Part shown: positions 1 through 13,000 of the stretch, piece by piece
Layout: every line of letters starts with the position of its first letter
Numbering within the stretch: the first letter of the stretch is position 1
Assembly (NCBI GenBank): GCA_030549495.1
Contig: JAUIRK010000567.1
Span: 412,501-476,500 of the forward strand
Reading direction: 5' to 3'
DNA length: 64,000 nt
From: Nectonema munidae
Taxonomy: Eukaryota; Nematomorpha; Nectonematoida; Nectonematidae
The notes under the pieces: generated by a model
What the model saw: the letters and a program-made list of their open reading frames with translations, nothing else
Database searches by the model: none
Told to the model about the DNA's origin: nothing
Position numbers and translations under genes: made by a program

Positions 1-1564
1 TTTAAAATTATATTTTATTTTTTCCTATTTTATTCAAGGAAGCGTAAACAGCTCCTGTTTAACCTGCTTTTTCCAATCAGAGAATATAAAAAATATGGAA
101 TTCGGTTTCGGCTGACTTGATGTCTACATCCAACCCTATAAAAAAACTATAAAAATCAAAGGCAGCTCCTGCTATTGAAACCTGTTGTTGGAAAAACACG
201 TTCGTAACACATTTGAATCCCATCACTCAAAATACATATATATAAAAAAAGTTTACAAAACCCTGAAAATGCAGGTCAAAGTATATTGATATTTCAAAAT
301 CAATCAGTATTTCCAATAATAATAGAAGAAATATCAAAAATTTTTCTTACAATTTAAACGTTTTGTGAACTTCTTTTATATTAAATTTGTTAAAAAAGCA
401 ATTATCCTTATTTTATTGTAACAGTATTTGCATATTTTTTGTAATCTTCCTTAGAAAATATTTAAAAATTGTTAAAAATTTTCCTTTTTTCATTTAATTT
501 TGCGATTTCTGCTATACTTAATTACAACAATTTTTTACATCTCTATAATAAAAAATCAATAATATTGACATATTTAGAAATAGTCCACCAAAATTATATA
601 AATTAATTTTATTATCACCCAAATAATTTCTTACACAAGTAAATGTTCAAAAAATTTGAAAAAACATTGCAAACAACTCAAAAAACTGATTGATTTCTTT
701 ACACTTTAAAAATATTATACTCAAAAAATGGATTCACAAACTAATATAACATGGTTGACAACGTTTAGAAAGAGAACTATATTTTAGAAGTCATTTAAAT
801 ATGAGACTTCTAGACTTTGAAAATTGAACCATTTTCTATAAAAATTCCTTCTTCGGTATAGCTTGGGTCTTTGCTTTTTTGCGATAGTTATAAGTCTTTT
901 TGTTAGAATCATAGATTTCATGGAATAAATATAAAACTAAGTAAGTAGGAATACATTTCTTGTTGTTTTAACTAAAAATTACAGAAACGAAAAGAGAAAG
1001 TTTCAATTTTTACGACATTTATTCTTTAAAATGACATTAAAAAATGCATAAAAATATAATTTAATTGTAACAAAGGTGTTGTTTATGAACCATGATCAAT
1101 TTTAAAGCCCTTAGTTCATACTTTGATCCAAAAATTGGGAAGCCTGATTTGATATAGGACTTTTTGAATTCGCTCTCATGAACGATAGAAACTTGTCCTT
1201 TACTGTAAGTTGGTTTTGTTCTACAAAGTTTCATCCTAGTTTCTACTTTTTTGCTAAAGTTATTTTTGAATTAGTAAAGTCTGACTTTATTAGTTAGAGC
1301 TACCGATTTTATATAAAAGAAATTAAAACACCAGACAGCGCATTCATTATCTCTATTCAATGCTAGAGGATGTGAATAAATAACACACAGATATTATATT
1401 ATACACTCATGAAGATATAGAGAAGGCCTCATTTGAAGCATGCTAAGGTAAACTTAGATGGCGTTAAAAATATAGATGTACATTTTTAATTAATGAGTTT
1501 TCGCTATATATCTTTCAAGTTGTTTTTTCGAGATATCCTTGCAACAAAACCTTAAAAAACTTCA
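1..1564. other. AT-rich stretch, nothing recognised
   Basis: Poly-A and poly-T rich sequence with no long open frame, no recognisable protein similarity and no clear repeat boundary on either strand. Confidence 0.5.
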
Positions 1565-1690
1565 ATTTTAGAAATTAATAACGACAAAAAGGCAAAATAA
1601 AGTAACAAAAAAACAAAATAGAATAGCAAAAGTACAAAATAAAATGGAAAAGCTAAAATACAACTAAAAATGTTTTATATTTCCAACAAT
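1565..1690 (-). repeat. Relic of the ~22-bp GCAATTCTATTTTGT minisatellite family
   Basis: Degenerate units of the form AACAAAATAGAATAGCAAAA repeat several times. This is the reverse complement of the unit at 39905-40440. The block ends in ACTAAAAATG followed by TTTTATAT, the same boundary seen at 40720-40745. It appears to be an older, shorter copy of that dispersed family, in minus orientation. Confidence 0.55.
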
Positions 1691-1746
1691 ATATATGTAA
1701 ATATTTCATAAATATAGAAATTTATATCAACCAATCAAGATTGAGC

Positions 1747-1791
1747 AAAGAGTTCTTCGCCAGGCGTCATGCAGACAAAGAAGAACTCTTT
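1747..1791. other. 12-bp perfect hairpin
   Basis: AAAGAGTTCTTC at 1747-1758 is exactly complementary to GAAGAACTCTTT at 1780-1791, leaving a loop of about 21 bases. No gene or transposon context explains it. It could be the core of a short foldback element. Confidence 0.5.
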
Positions 1792-1892
1792 CAATAACGC
1801 CTTCCTCCATTTTAAAATTTGATAAGTATTTTTCTTCAATTTTTAAAAACTTCAGTAGAGTGTATAAAGTGTAAACTCAGATGTTTACTAGA

Positions 1893-1943
1893 GTACTGCG
1901 TTATGCAGTACCCACATAAAGAAAATTTTGCGGAGCATGTGGG
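1893..1943. other. Two consecutive short hairpins
   Basis: GTACTGC (1893-1899) pairs with GCAGTAC (1905-1911). CCCACAT (1911-1917) then pairs with ATGTGGG (1937-1943). The stems share one base and form two adjacent stem-loops. The function is unknown; a MITE remnant is possible. Confidence 0.4.
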
Positions 1944-1949
1944 TGCGGG

Positions 1950-4456
1950 TAATATTCTTGAACATTTAGATGTTTTTTCTAGTTGTCAGCAATGAAATTG
2001 AACTATTAAAATGATTGACAGATCAATCAGCAAACTTTATGGGCATCTTTTACTATTATAGTCCTTAGTTAAAGTCTGTTATGCCCAATTCGAGTAAAAT
2101 AGGCGCGCGGATGGGAGGAAGAATGTTACACAGCATCCACACTCACAAAAGACTCGTTTGCCCGTATCAGTTCTTTTGCAATGACGTTAAGTAGCGTTTC
2201 AGATGGGACAATCCCATTTTTACCATTTTTTTAAATGTCCCATTTATTATTACTATAAAAATAATATAAAAATTTTTCATCACATGTAATATAACACATA
2301 TATATCTCGTAAAACCTCATTCGTTTAACACGGAAGACAACCCTTCATAATTTTCATTGATTATTTATAATCAATGAATGTTACTATACGTTATATTTAG
2401 TGATAAGTTTCCTCGATTTGCCCGACGTGTATGGATTTTCTTAAAAATTTTCTATGTCCTCTTTTTTGCTCTAAAGAGGTGAAATGTGTGCTTTTTTGCT
2501 TTTAAATAGATATATATCCAGATTTGGAAAATTTTATTCTTTTGTTATTTTTCTTAAATAAAAAAAAAGAATTATCAATGTGACAAATTTCATTATAAAA
2601 CTTTGAAAGACCATGATTCATAAGAAAAATAAGATTGAAAGCATATTCAGCATAAAAATTCTATAAAAAATTTTTTGATATATTTTTTTACATATGCATG
2701 AAATTTATTTTATTAAAATGTTATTCATAACATATATAAGTTTGCTTTCAATTTTTTCCTTTAACTAAATTTGCTTTTCAAAATTATCATTTTTTTGCTG
2801 ACATTTGTTGAAATGTCCCGTTTTGTCACAAAAAAAGTATGGTCAGCCCACTGTGTAAGAATATAAATTAAAATCAATAAAGAAAAATAAAACTTTTTTA
2901 CACATAATTTAAATTAGTAGAATACACTTAAACTAAAAAGCTTGATCTATTCAGTCTTTTCATCAATACCTCACACATTTTCCCATTTGATTGGATATCC
3001 AATGTTTAAAAGCGTCGTCAGGACAATTGGGCACGAAAGATCATTTTTAGCGTTAAATAAACGGTTTGATGTTTTTAGGCAAAGTTCAAAAATTTTGTAA
3101 AATCTGCATTATTTACGCATTCAAGATGAAGGATATACTTTAGAAGGAAAATTAATTGCTTAGCAAATTATTACATTTTAAAATGATATGTGAAGTTTGA
3201 GGGTTTATGTAGAGATCAAAATAGAGAGACATTTAAAACGGATAGTAATTTTTGATTAATTTCAATAAAATTATATACAAGAAATAAGGAGATCAAGCAA
3301 CTCAATAATAACAAGTTTGGAGTGGACGATTTTGAGAAACAGAAGTCGTAGTCCGTTTTTAGCAGTAAGTAAGAGTTAGAGTATGGGATTGGAATATGAA
3401 TGAAGATTTTCTAACGTGTTCTTGGAGTCGAAGATTTATGAGTGCTTCAAGTGGGAGTGAGATGCTTGGGCCTTCGCCTCCATTTCCCTGCTGAAAGCAG
3501 TAGGGGATTCAGAAGCGGGAGGGGGGGGGGGAGGGCATTCGCACTCTCTTTTCCATTGCCGATTTTTCAGCATAACAGTGTTAGTTTGTAGTTCAATCAG
3601 AATTAGCTTGATTTTGTGAAAGAAGAGTTGTACTTCAGATTCGTAACACGAAATGAGTAAATGTTGCTTGTGCAATAGGACGAGTCATACTCAGGCAGTC
3701 ATTCACAATGATTTTGCATATGGAAAACTCAGAAAAAAATCATTTAGAAGAAATGTGTCATAAAATCGCCCCGCGGTATTTAAATTCTAGATCTACGATG
3801 GCTGAAGCATTATAAAATTGATATTTTGTTGGCCCAGTGGTTTTTTATATGTCAATTGTCAGTTTACCCAAAATTTACTTTAGGAGCTAAAAATTAATTT
3901 GCTGGATCCCTGGGTACGCATATAATTTATTTTACACGTATGGGCGTTTGACGATATAAAATTTTTACTCAAACAGGTCTCTAATGTTAATAATTTAGTA
4001 ATATGTTTGCATCCCTTTATTAATCCATTCATCGCTATGTTCTCAGATTTGGATAAACACATTTAGTCCTCTTAAAAGTAGATATATTTAATGAAAAAAT
4101 GCCCTGGCTCTTTTATATGAAGATAGATAGTTAAATATATATATTTGTGTAGATTATATATTTACGCCTATACATATATTTAAGTTGTCGGCTTTTATTA
4201 AGAAGTCATCTTTTCGATTCTAGTACTTTGATTAAATTTTCGTTATTGTCACTCTCAAAGAAAATTTTATTACTTTTTGTATCTGGTTATAAAATGATTA
4301 AAACCACTCTTTAGTCTTTACCTAATCTTCATATTACATGCTTTCCTTTGATATTCTTATCTTCTTTCATTATTTTTCATCCTTATCCTATAATATATAA
4401 TATATGTAGTTTTTTTTAGCACAATTATGCCTATGATTTTCATAAGGATCAACTCA
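1950..4456. other. AT-rich stretch without recognised genes
   Basis: No supported coding region. GGGACA/TGTCCC motifs recur near 2198-2240 and at 2813-2823, suggesting an old inverted-repeat element, but I could not define ends. A short G-rich run lies near 3520-3535. The open frames here are short and resemble nothing I know. Confidence 0.45.
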
Positions 4457-4777
<321 letters not shown>

Positions 4778-4828
4778 CAAATGTTCTATGGTCTATGGGC
4801 AAAAAATTTGCCGATCCCTGCTCTAGAG
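4778..4828 (-). mobile_element. hAT transposon end (one terminus) with possible 8-bp target site
   Basis: Read on minus, the sequence starts CAGGGATCGGCAAA (4820-4807), a classic hAT-type terminus. It is preceded by CTCTAGAG (4821-4828), which has the nnnTAnnn form used as an 8-bp target by Buster-type hATs. I found no matching terminus or second CTCTAGAG on the left, so the element is truncated or rearranged at the microsatellite. The call rests on the terminus alone. Confidence 0.5.
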
Positions 4829-5209
4829 GAACATGATATAAATGACGTGTTTTTCATTCCTAAAATTTTTTGTGGTTAAAGTTTTTTATATCATTGGAAA
4901 AAATAAACTTCAAATTGATGATTTCGAGAAAATAAACCTTACTTATAAATATTTGATGTAAAATTCATAAAAAATAATTTTGACAATTTTTTTCTTTTTG
5001 GAGAGTGGTTACTCTGAGGAAGACTTTAATTTATTTATACCATCGTAAGTTTTCAATATAATAAAAAACTCTCAAAATAACCCAAAAATCATCTTAATGA
5101 ACGAATTTGAGTTTTAAATGTTGAAAATTTTAGAAAAGTTTATGAAGTTCCTCTATAGGAACACTGGACTCAAGTGATTCAAAAACTATCAAAAACAAAA
5201 GAATCAATT
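4829..5209. other. AT-rich spacer, nothing recognised
   Basis: No supported gene. It may contain the 3' non-coding part of the piggyBac element whose transposase begins at 5210, but no terminal repeat could be identified. Confidence 0.4.
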
Positions 5210-6642
5210 TTAATTTTTTAGCAAAAAAAACAAACAAAATAACTTATTATTTATTTTGAATGATAATCGTAAAAACAAAGGGGTGCTGAGAACCTTACAC
5301 TGAAAGCACATTTTTGTTGCATTTTTTTTACAAAGAGAACATCTTCCTTGAATAAAAGCTGAGACAGGATGGTGCAGACCATTTTTTAGATTTTGAATAC
5401 GTTTACCACTTGGACCAGGAATAATCTTTGATTTTGCTGCCTTAGAAAACAATGAACTCACAAGTTCTCTTGTGAATTCAAGTAAGTCCTTTTGAGGTGT
5501 TGATTTGTGTTCCATATAAAGTTTCCATGCTGCTACAATAAATAAAGAGAGGCCAGTACCATTTTTTGAGTGAATGTTGGGGCGGTACTCACCTACAAAC
5601 CTGTCAAGCAAGTCCACTCCACCCATGCCAGAATTTTAAAAGCTGAAACAATCAGGAGACGAAACAAAAATATGTTTTTTTTCTTTTCGACTATACCTCT
5701 TTATTTTATCCACTTTACCTGCTTTCCAAAAATTGGAAGCAGATAAACAACTCGATTATCCAACCATTGAACAAGAACAATTTCAGTATCAAGAGGCTAT
5801 TTTTATCTTCTCGATCTGAAGCGCCATTAATGTTATAAAATGAAAAGAGAAAATATCCGACGAAGCCATTACCCAGTTTTTGTATCCAAAATTTATTGAC
5901 CTACCTTTCATGTACATCTTAGATGAATTCCTACCTTAGTAAGGAACCATCTGTTCATCAATCGAAAGTTTTTCGGCAAAAAATCCAAACTGTTTCAAGG
6001 ATGTATTCAAGAGTTTTGAAAGGGTCTTATTTTGGATAAGTTTTCATTTTTTTTTTCAAAATATCATTGTTGAAAAAATGCAAACACGATTTTATAACTT
6101 CAAATTGCTTCCTTGACATTTGACTGGCAATTACATTACAAACTGTATCATCATCTTTTTGTCAATAAATTCTTTGCCTTGGTCGTGAATTATAACCGGA
6201 TGTAAGAAGAATTTCAAGAAACGTTTCCAGCTCCACTTTATCAAGGTTTAGACTTCTATTTTTTTGGGCGGGATACATGTTAGTTTCTGTTACAACCAAG
6301 TCCACACTTTCATCATTGAAGACTTTTTGAAATAAAAAAATTGGCTAAGCGTTTATCAATTCAGGAAATTTTGCAACAATGGGTAATAATTCTTGATTTT
6401 TCAAGGGAATTCATATTCTTTTTCCCCCACTTTGGGAACTCTTTTTTAATTTTTTTGATGAATGGCTGAATTTCTTCAGTCTCTTCCTGTGCGCAGACTT
6501 CCAAAGATCCCGATACATCATTGGGGAGTTTTTCAAGACTGAAAGAGTTTTCTTCTTCTTCTTCAACATCAGTTACTTGTCCATCATTACATTCTGGAGG
6601 AAGAATTACAAGTTTGGGATCAACACTTTCATTCTCTTCCAA
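5210..6642 (-). pseudogene. Decayed piggyBac transposase (DDE_Tnp_1_7)
   Basis: piggyBac transposases cut and paste DNA at TTAA sites. Read on minus from 6642, the N-terminus is acidic (LPPECNDGQVTDVEEEEE), as is typical. Next come SGYNSRPRQRIY (about 6150-6210) and KLSIDEQMVPY (about 5935-5985), the block holding the first catalytic Asp. It is followed by MYMKGRSINFGYKNWVMASS, then WLDNRVVY, RYSRKEKK and MGGVDLLDRFVGEYRPN (5626-5576), which carries the last catalytic Asp. A C-terminal cysteine motif, GRCSLCKKNATKMCFQCK, closes it. The frame is broken by several stops (after RIY, after MVPY) and by frame changes, so it is inactive. Family length is about 550-600 residues, so most of the protein is represented. 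Terminal repeats and flanking TTAA were not identified. The family assignment is secure. Confidence 0.9.
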
Positions 6643-7568
6643 AAAATCAAGAGCATCTTTGAGAGTTAGAACTTGATAAAAATTATCACAAGATTAAAAT
6701 TGAATAGTTCAATAAAACAAGAAACATTTTATACAAAGGAGTTATATGTATGGAAAATTTGAGAGTGAACTCAACTCTAAAAATATTTTCCTACAACAAT
6801 TATAATTGAATTATTGATTTTCAAACTTTTCGGTTATTAGACTCTCATAACTTCTTGACTATTTTTTTCTCTTTTTTATAGACCTCTTAACATCCTCATC
6901 CGCGGATCATTTAAGTTTCGACATCCGCTATAACATCCGCATCCTCAATTTTCAAACATTTTTCTTTTTTCCATATACCACAAAGTTTTTATGGGAATTT
7001 TTCAATTTTTAGTTTATCCAAAATTTTTATGTTAAATATGTCTTTAAAATGACACATATGCATTGACAACTTCTCTCTAAATTGTTACAAAACTTGCGTT
7101 TGCTTAGAATAGCAATTATGACATCCGCTTACGCTAAATAATAATTTAAATGATCATATGAACTTACGTTAAAGAGACAAAAGTTAAGCTAAATCCCTCA
7201 AAGTAGTAATACAGAAGTAATAAAGGTATATTTAAAAAATAATATATGAACAAGAGAGTATAACATAACATATGTTATATAATATAATATACAAATATAA
7301 TATAACTAAACTATATACATATATAACAAATATATGCGCGGATATGTATGCCTAAACCAATCTCCAGTATGCTATTTTTTATAAGTTTTATTATTAAATC
7401 TTATAATTCTTTTAATCCATAACTTTTTACCACTTGGTTGAAAATCTTTATAATATCTACCATTTTTATAAGCATACACTTCATCTCTGCCATTTCTCCA
7501 TTTTCGTATTTTATAAATTTTAAACCGTATTTTTTTACTTCGTTTACCTCTCGTTTTCATTCCCCAAT
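6643..7568. other. AT-rich flank with repeated CATCCGC motifs
   Basis: Several CATCCGC/CATCCTC words cluster at about 6888-6950, with CATCCGC again near 7132. This suggests an old repeat, possibly a DNA transposon remnant, with no definable ends. A 62-codon basic open frame (7372-7560, minus) directly abuts the inverted repeat at 7569. It resembles nothing I know and is probably chance or a fragment of the same repeat. Confidence 0.4.
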
Positions 7569-7790
7569 TTATAATGATAATGATAATTTATTTACAAAAG
7601 TTCACTAAAAATATGAAAATATAGACATGTAAAATAACATAAAAGGGAAATCCTTCAAAAGTCAAAATTCAGTTTATATTTTTGCTTTAATTTACCTTTA
7701 GATTTCCCTTTTATGTTATTTTACATGTCTATATTTTCATATTTTTAGTGAACTTTTGTAAATAAATTATCATTATCATTATCATTATAA
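7569..7790. repeat. Large perfect inverted repeat (~85-bp arms, ~48-bp loop)
   Basis: The left arm (7569-7652) and right arm (7701-7790) are reverse complements apart from one extra 6-bp ATTATC-type unit in the right arm. Each arm reads outward as TTTTGTAAATAAA followed by an ATTATC/TTATCA microsatellite, the form of LINE 3' ends in this window (8776, 9490, 15040, 51265). This could be two LINE tails inserted head to head, or a foldback transposon whose termini mimic such tails. The near-identity of the arms implies a recent origin or ongoing arm correction. Confidence 0.85.
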
Positions 7791-9249
7791 CCTAACAAAT
7801 GCCTAGATACTCTTAAAAATCTCAAATTCTTAGTAGGGTTGGATTAGAAAATTTACTTTGATCCAATTTTTCAAATATAGATTTCTTTCTCAGAACACAA
7901 AAATATAAAATATCCCAAATTTATATCCCTATTGAATGTGAATCTAATCAAACCAACATTTCTAAGTGTCCCCATTGTGAAAGTTTTCAACTTCAAATTA
8001 GTCAAACAAAAATATACCTTTGAAATCTGTGAGGTATAAAATCTCTATGGATCTTAAAAATAACCGAAGTGTACCTTATGAACCGATAACCTGTAAAAAC
8101 CTCAATAGGACACTAAAAATTCCTTCTTTAAATTTTCTTCCACAGAACCATGATATATCTGCCTGAATGTATTTAGCTTAATTTCCGTTTAATTAGAAGC
8201 AAAATATTAAATCATATCGTAGTTTTTATTTTCATAATTTATAGCCTATTCTTTGTTCCAAAAAAATTGACAAAAAAATTTGACATAAAATAATTGTTGT
8301 TCCACTATTTTAAAAAAATTATGCCCGTTTTTATCCATTGTTGATAACAAACATGTTCGGTAATTTAAAATTTTAACCTTTAACATTTTTATTACTATCC
8401 AATTTTTTTATTATTCTATATCTTCTTTTTTTCTTTCAATGCAATCTTTTCCAATTCTACTTAGATCTAAACAAAAAAACTAAATATTTTCATGTATAAA
8501 TAAATAAATATAAGATTATGTTAAAAAAATAATTTTCATATGGTAATATTTTTGTATTCAATTTAATTTACTTACATACATTCTCTACTCTTTTGCTTGA
8601 ATTGGATTCTTCTCAATTTCATCCGCTTGATTAAATTCTCTCACCAGCTTCTTGGCTGCCAACCCTTAAAAGTGGACTTAATTTGGTTTATTCCTTTATT
8701 TGATGCTCGAACTTGATTGCCAATAGTTTTTTTTCCTTTTACATTTCTCCAATTGTTAAACTTGTTGAACTTTTGTAAATAAATACTTACCTACTTACTT
8801 ATATTTAAAATTGAATTAGTACTATAGTCAGAAAGTTAGTTGCTGTAACATTTCAACTATATTGGTTAAAACAAATAACTTCTGTTGACTAAACAAACAT
8901 CCCCCTGTGTTTATAAACGAACAAAATCGATTATAAAAACGAATATTAGTAAGGTTTAATGCCCCTATATTTAAATGAATCAATTTAGTAGGTCTACGTT
9001 AAAAATATACTCTGTTTCGTTTTTTTCAAATCTAAATGTTTTTCAAAAATTAAAAATCACATGGCGCGATGCCCATTCTGAAAGTCAATCTAGCGAAGCT
9101 TTGTATTATATTTAACATTGAATTATGCATTATTAAATTCTCAATGCTTTTAACTTCAAATTAGTTAAACAAAGATTAACAATTGTTTCTGCTGAGTTTT
9201 TAATTGTGCAAGGTATAAAATTTATATGAATCTCAAAAATATCCTTGAT
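7791..9249. other. AT-rich stretch with a LINE-like 3' tail near 8800
   Basis: No gene recognised. At about 8755-8805 the plus strand reads GAACTTTTGTAAATAAATAC and then CTTA-type repeats, the same tail layout as other LINE 3' ends here. The upstream 150-200 bp may be LINE 3' UTR, but I could not identify coding sequence. Confidence 0.4.
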
Positions 9250-9515
9250 TTTTTCCCCTTTGGCACTTGGACTATATATTGTCCAAGTTTTAGACTTGGA
9301 TTAATTTCCAAGTCCAAGGATAATATAATTTTTAATAAATAAATATTAGAAATGAATTATAAATTTAATATAAAATATTTTGAATGTTACAAATCAGCAT
9401 GACGAAATGGTAGATGGATATATATATAATATACACTCATGAAAGTTTCTTCCAAATTTCACTTTTCAATTAATTTTAATTATCCGTAATTTTGTAAATA
9501 AAGTTTTTATTATTA
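9250..9515 (+). mobile_element. LINE-type 3' tail, interrupted by a ~157-bp insertion
   Basis: The segments 9250-9274 and 9432-9515 match 51181-51296 when joined. Both carry CCCTTTGGC, then ACTCATGAAAGTTTCTTCC, then TTTTGTAAATAAAG (or a variant) and an ATT-rich microsatellite. In this copy the match is broken by sequence from about 9275 to 9431 that is absent at 51 kb. The insertion begins with an imperfect palindrome (CTTGGACTATATATTGTCC) and ends in TA repeats. The parent LINE family is inferred from tail form; no reverse transcriptase is attached. Confidence 0.6.
9375..9430 (+). repeat. ~55-bp repeat, first copy (second at 9746-9812)
   Basis: The sequence starting ATATTTTGAATGTTA and containing AAATCAGCATGACGAAATGG runs into a TA microsatellite. 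It recurs at 9746 with one clear substitution. It forms the right part of the insertion in the LINE tail at 9275-9431. A short non-autonomous element with a TA-rich end is likely. Confidence 0.7.
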
Positions 9516-9745
9516 TCCTTACTCTATCTCCTACTTTTATAAATTACCCAAAACATAAAAAAATTTTATTTGAATTTCTTCCCAGAATTCTTCCCAACTA
9601 ATTTCTGTTGGCTTTGTTATATGTTTCTAACGGATTACATAATTTATTTTGTCGTATTAATTGCACAGATATTAGTTTTGCAAAAAGATTTAATTTTAAA
9701 AATGCAGGTGAAATGATCACAAAAAATGTTATATTTTTGACAAAT

Positions 9746-9812
9746 ATATTTTGAATGTTAGAAATCAGCATGACGAAATGGTAGATGGATATATATATAT
9801 ATATATATATAT
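9746..9812 (+). repeat. ~55-bp repeat, second copy, with (TA)n tail
   Basis: Near-identical to 9375-9430 and followed by a longer pure TA run (about 9790-9812). The two copies share orientation and lie about 370 bp apart. Confidence 0.7.
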
Positions 9813-9925
9813 ATGTAAAATACCCAAAATCTTAAAAAGACTGAAAATGAATAAATATTTTCCAACTGTGACGAGCATGTGATATTATTATTTTTTATTT
9901 ATTTACTCTTTCAAACATCATATAG

Positions 9926-10070
9926 AGGTAAAGGTACTGTGAGGTGTTTTCATCGAGAAGGCACAATTGCGCGCTTGTATCGAACTATGAGAAATTTGGC
10001 TTTATGCGGGATTGAACCCAAGACCTTGAGTTATAGAAATCCAGTACCTTACTAAACTTACTCATGCCCA
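9926..10070 (-). mobile_element. tRNA-derived SINE copy 1
   Basis: On minus, a tRNA-like head (GGGCATGAGTAAGTTTAG) is followed by AACTCAAGGTCTT and GGGTTCAATCC, a good pol III B box. The body then reads through TTGTGCCTTCTCGATGAAAA and ends in a CCTTTACC-type tail. The same order is seen at 47880, 13943, 24233 and 57341. No protein is encoded. Confidence 0.8.
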
Positions 10071-13000
10071 CATAACACTTTCACTACTATATAAATAACA
10101 CTTTCACACCTTAACATCATAAAAAGTTCACTTACTTAAAATGCTAATGAAATTTGGAGACACATTACCATAAAAATATCACTTGATCCAACCAAATATC
10201 TAAGAATAGTTGAAACTTGAAGAAATTTTTACAACATTTTAAATCTGATAATTCTGATAATTCGGCAACTCAAAATACAATTGTAAGGAATATATATATA
10301 TATATAACATAATTTGAGGTCAATTCGGGAGAAGTTCCCCATGATAAGCCATTTTTATAGAGAATGAGGCGATAAGATAGTGTACAAAAGGATAATCGTT
10401 TAGAAACGCGAAATGTGAGCACATTCAAATATTTGTATTTGACTTAAAAGTTCTCCTTCATAATTTTGAGAGACATAAATTTTACAGGATAGTTAGGAGA
10501 ATTTTCAATGTCTTCACACAAAATTTTTGATTCGATTCTAAATTGGTTTACTTATGTTATGGATATCAAAACAAAACATTAGTGATACGCAATCATGGAT
10601 CGTTTTTGAGAAACCCATACGTTCATTTTCATTGATAATAATATTGATGAGTAAGATGAGTTCAAAAGAGGGATTAAAACGACGGATGAGTTTTGCTAAA
10701 ATAATTAACCACCAATGTTTTAATAAAAAGCAGCTAATTTTTAATGAATTATCAAATTTCACTCTTAATAAATCAGAGGATTCGATTGGTACAAATAAGG
10801 AAAAGGAATCCCCAATAAAAATATGAAAGGTCATGTTCAGCTTTTTTTCATTTACTATTTCCGTTTGCAGTATATGAAAACTTAGCTGACCTTTCGTGGG
10901 GTTTAAATGCAAAATATCTATCATATCACACATTTATATAAACTATGTTTCTTATCAACTGATCCATTAAAAAGGAAATCAAATATCATTATGTGTATAA
11001 TTTTAAAACTACGAATGCGCTACATTAATTCATTTCAACCAAAAAGCTTTATACTTAATATTTTATTTGTTATGCGTCTCGAAAATATCAAAAAAACTTT
11101 CGGGAATTGGATTAACTTTAAAGCAAAACATTATATTAAACCACCGAATATAAACTCCTTTAAAATGCTTAGGTAAGTGTGGAGCTCATATATATATATG
11201 TATATATGTTTTGGGTATACTAAAAAATCTTGCTAATGAGTTTCATGGCAAAACAAGAGTGTGTTTCTTTTCCTATTTAGTATTATAACTAAACTTTGCA
11301 TTGAAAGTATAGTGAGGTATAGTATAGAAGGTATAGTGCGTTTAATTATATTGTGTCAAATTACATCAAAATTAAAAAATTTTTATTAAATAAAAATATC
11401 TATATGCACCAATTCTTTAAAAACATTTTCTGATTAGAAGAACTTTATTATTAACTACAATTTCACAATATAAAATGATGAATAAAAAAAAGAAAGAAAA
11501 AGTGATTTTACACTAATAAAGAAAAGCAATTGAAGTTAGTGTAAATCCAAAGGTTTATGCGAACCGCTGAAGGATATTACACAGAACATAATAAGATTTA
11601 AAAAAAAAAATAAAATAAACTTTTTTTTTTAAATTAGAACAGATGAAGCAGTTATTTAAAGTGCATTCACATTGCTGAGCGTATTGAGAAAAGAAAAAAT
11701 ATTTTTAAATGTCTTTAAACTTTTTACTGAAGAACCACTTTTTTTTGGATTATTTATAAATTATTATCAATGATAAAATAAAAAAATGATAAACATTGCA
11801 ATGATGTCTGGAAAAAAAGGTATGTATATATATATATATATCTATATATCTTTATCTTCCAAAACCTCAAAAGGATCAAAATTACACACTCCTCCATAAT
11901 TTATTTATTATATAACGATTTACATTATAAAACATTAACCTCCGTCAAAGTTTAGTTTGCATAAAAAACATATTTTACCTGGTATTTCATTTTATATATA
12001 TCTTAAGCTTTTTTATAATTAGATTTGCTGACTGTTTGATTTCAAAATTGGGCTAAATATCGATTTTTAATAAACCATCATCAAAACATTTGAAATAAAA
12101 TTGTAATCTCTTGTTTGTGACATCGCAGAGATATTACTGAAAAGACAAATGGCAAAAGAAAATGGCAAACAAATATACTTTCTTATGCATACTTACCTTA
12201 TTTACTATAATCAATTTCTTCTTCTTTCATCATCTCAAAAATAGATTTCAAATGTTATATTATTCTGGGTGTAAGAAGGTCCACATTAGTCTTTTTATAG
12301 AAATTTTGTTTACAATGAATTTGATGTCATTTTTAAATATATTTTTTAAAAATTAAAACTTTATAATTTTATTTTTCTCTGGTATAAGCAACCTGTAATA
12401 AATTTAAAATTACTTACATTCCAATAAAGTTTTGTTTTTTTACTAAATTTGCGAGGCCAACCAAATAAAAGTTTGACTTTTGATATAATTTATTTAAAAG
12501 TGACTATTAAGAAGCTATTTGCTCTCTTAACTGATAAATGACGCAATTTTATTAAAAAATATTCTAAAATTCTTTTTAAAATTTAGTTCAGAAGTTTTGA
12601 GAAAAAGTAAAAGTTATGGTTATATCAATATTTTAAGCTTTTTTAAGTGAATTTTTTTTTGATTGTAGGCAAGTAATACTAATTTACAAACATATAGACA
12701 ATATCATATCGACAGGTAATACATTATAATTTCATCAAATTTAGATTTTTCACATAAGAAATTTTAATTAACTAAATAAATAAAACCAATAAGAAGTGAT
12801 TAGTTTTAGGATATTACAATTTTTCACGAAATTTGCCATATTTGTTCATGGGATCATTTTCAGGTTTTACTTTTTTATTCGATTTCTGGTTCCTTATCTC
12901 ATAAAGATGGAATCGAAATGGCAGGAAAAAGCGCATTACACAAATGAAGGCAACAGAAAAATGATGCCACGAATACAAATATTTCATCATCTCTATTTTC

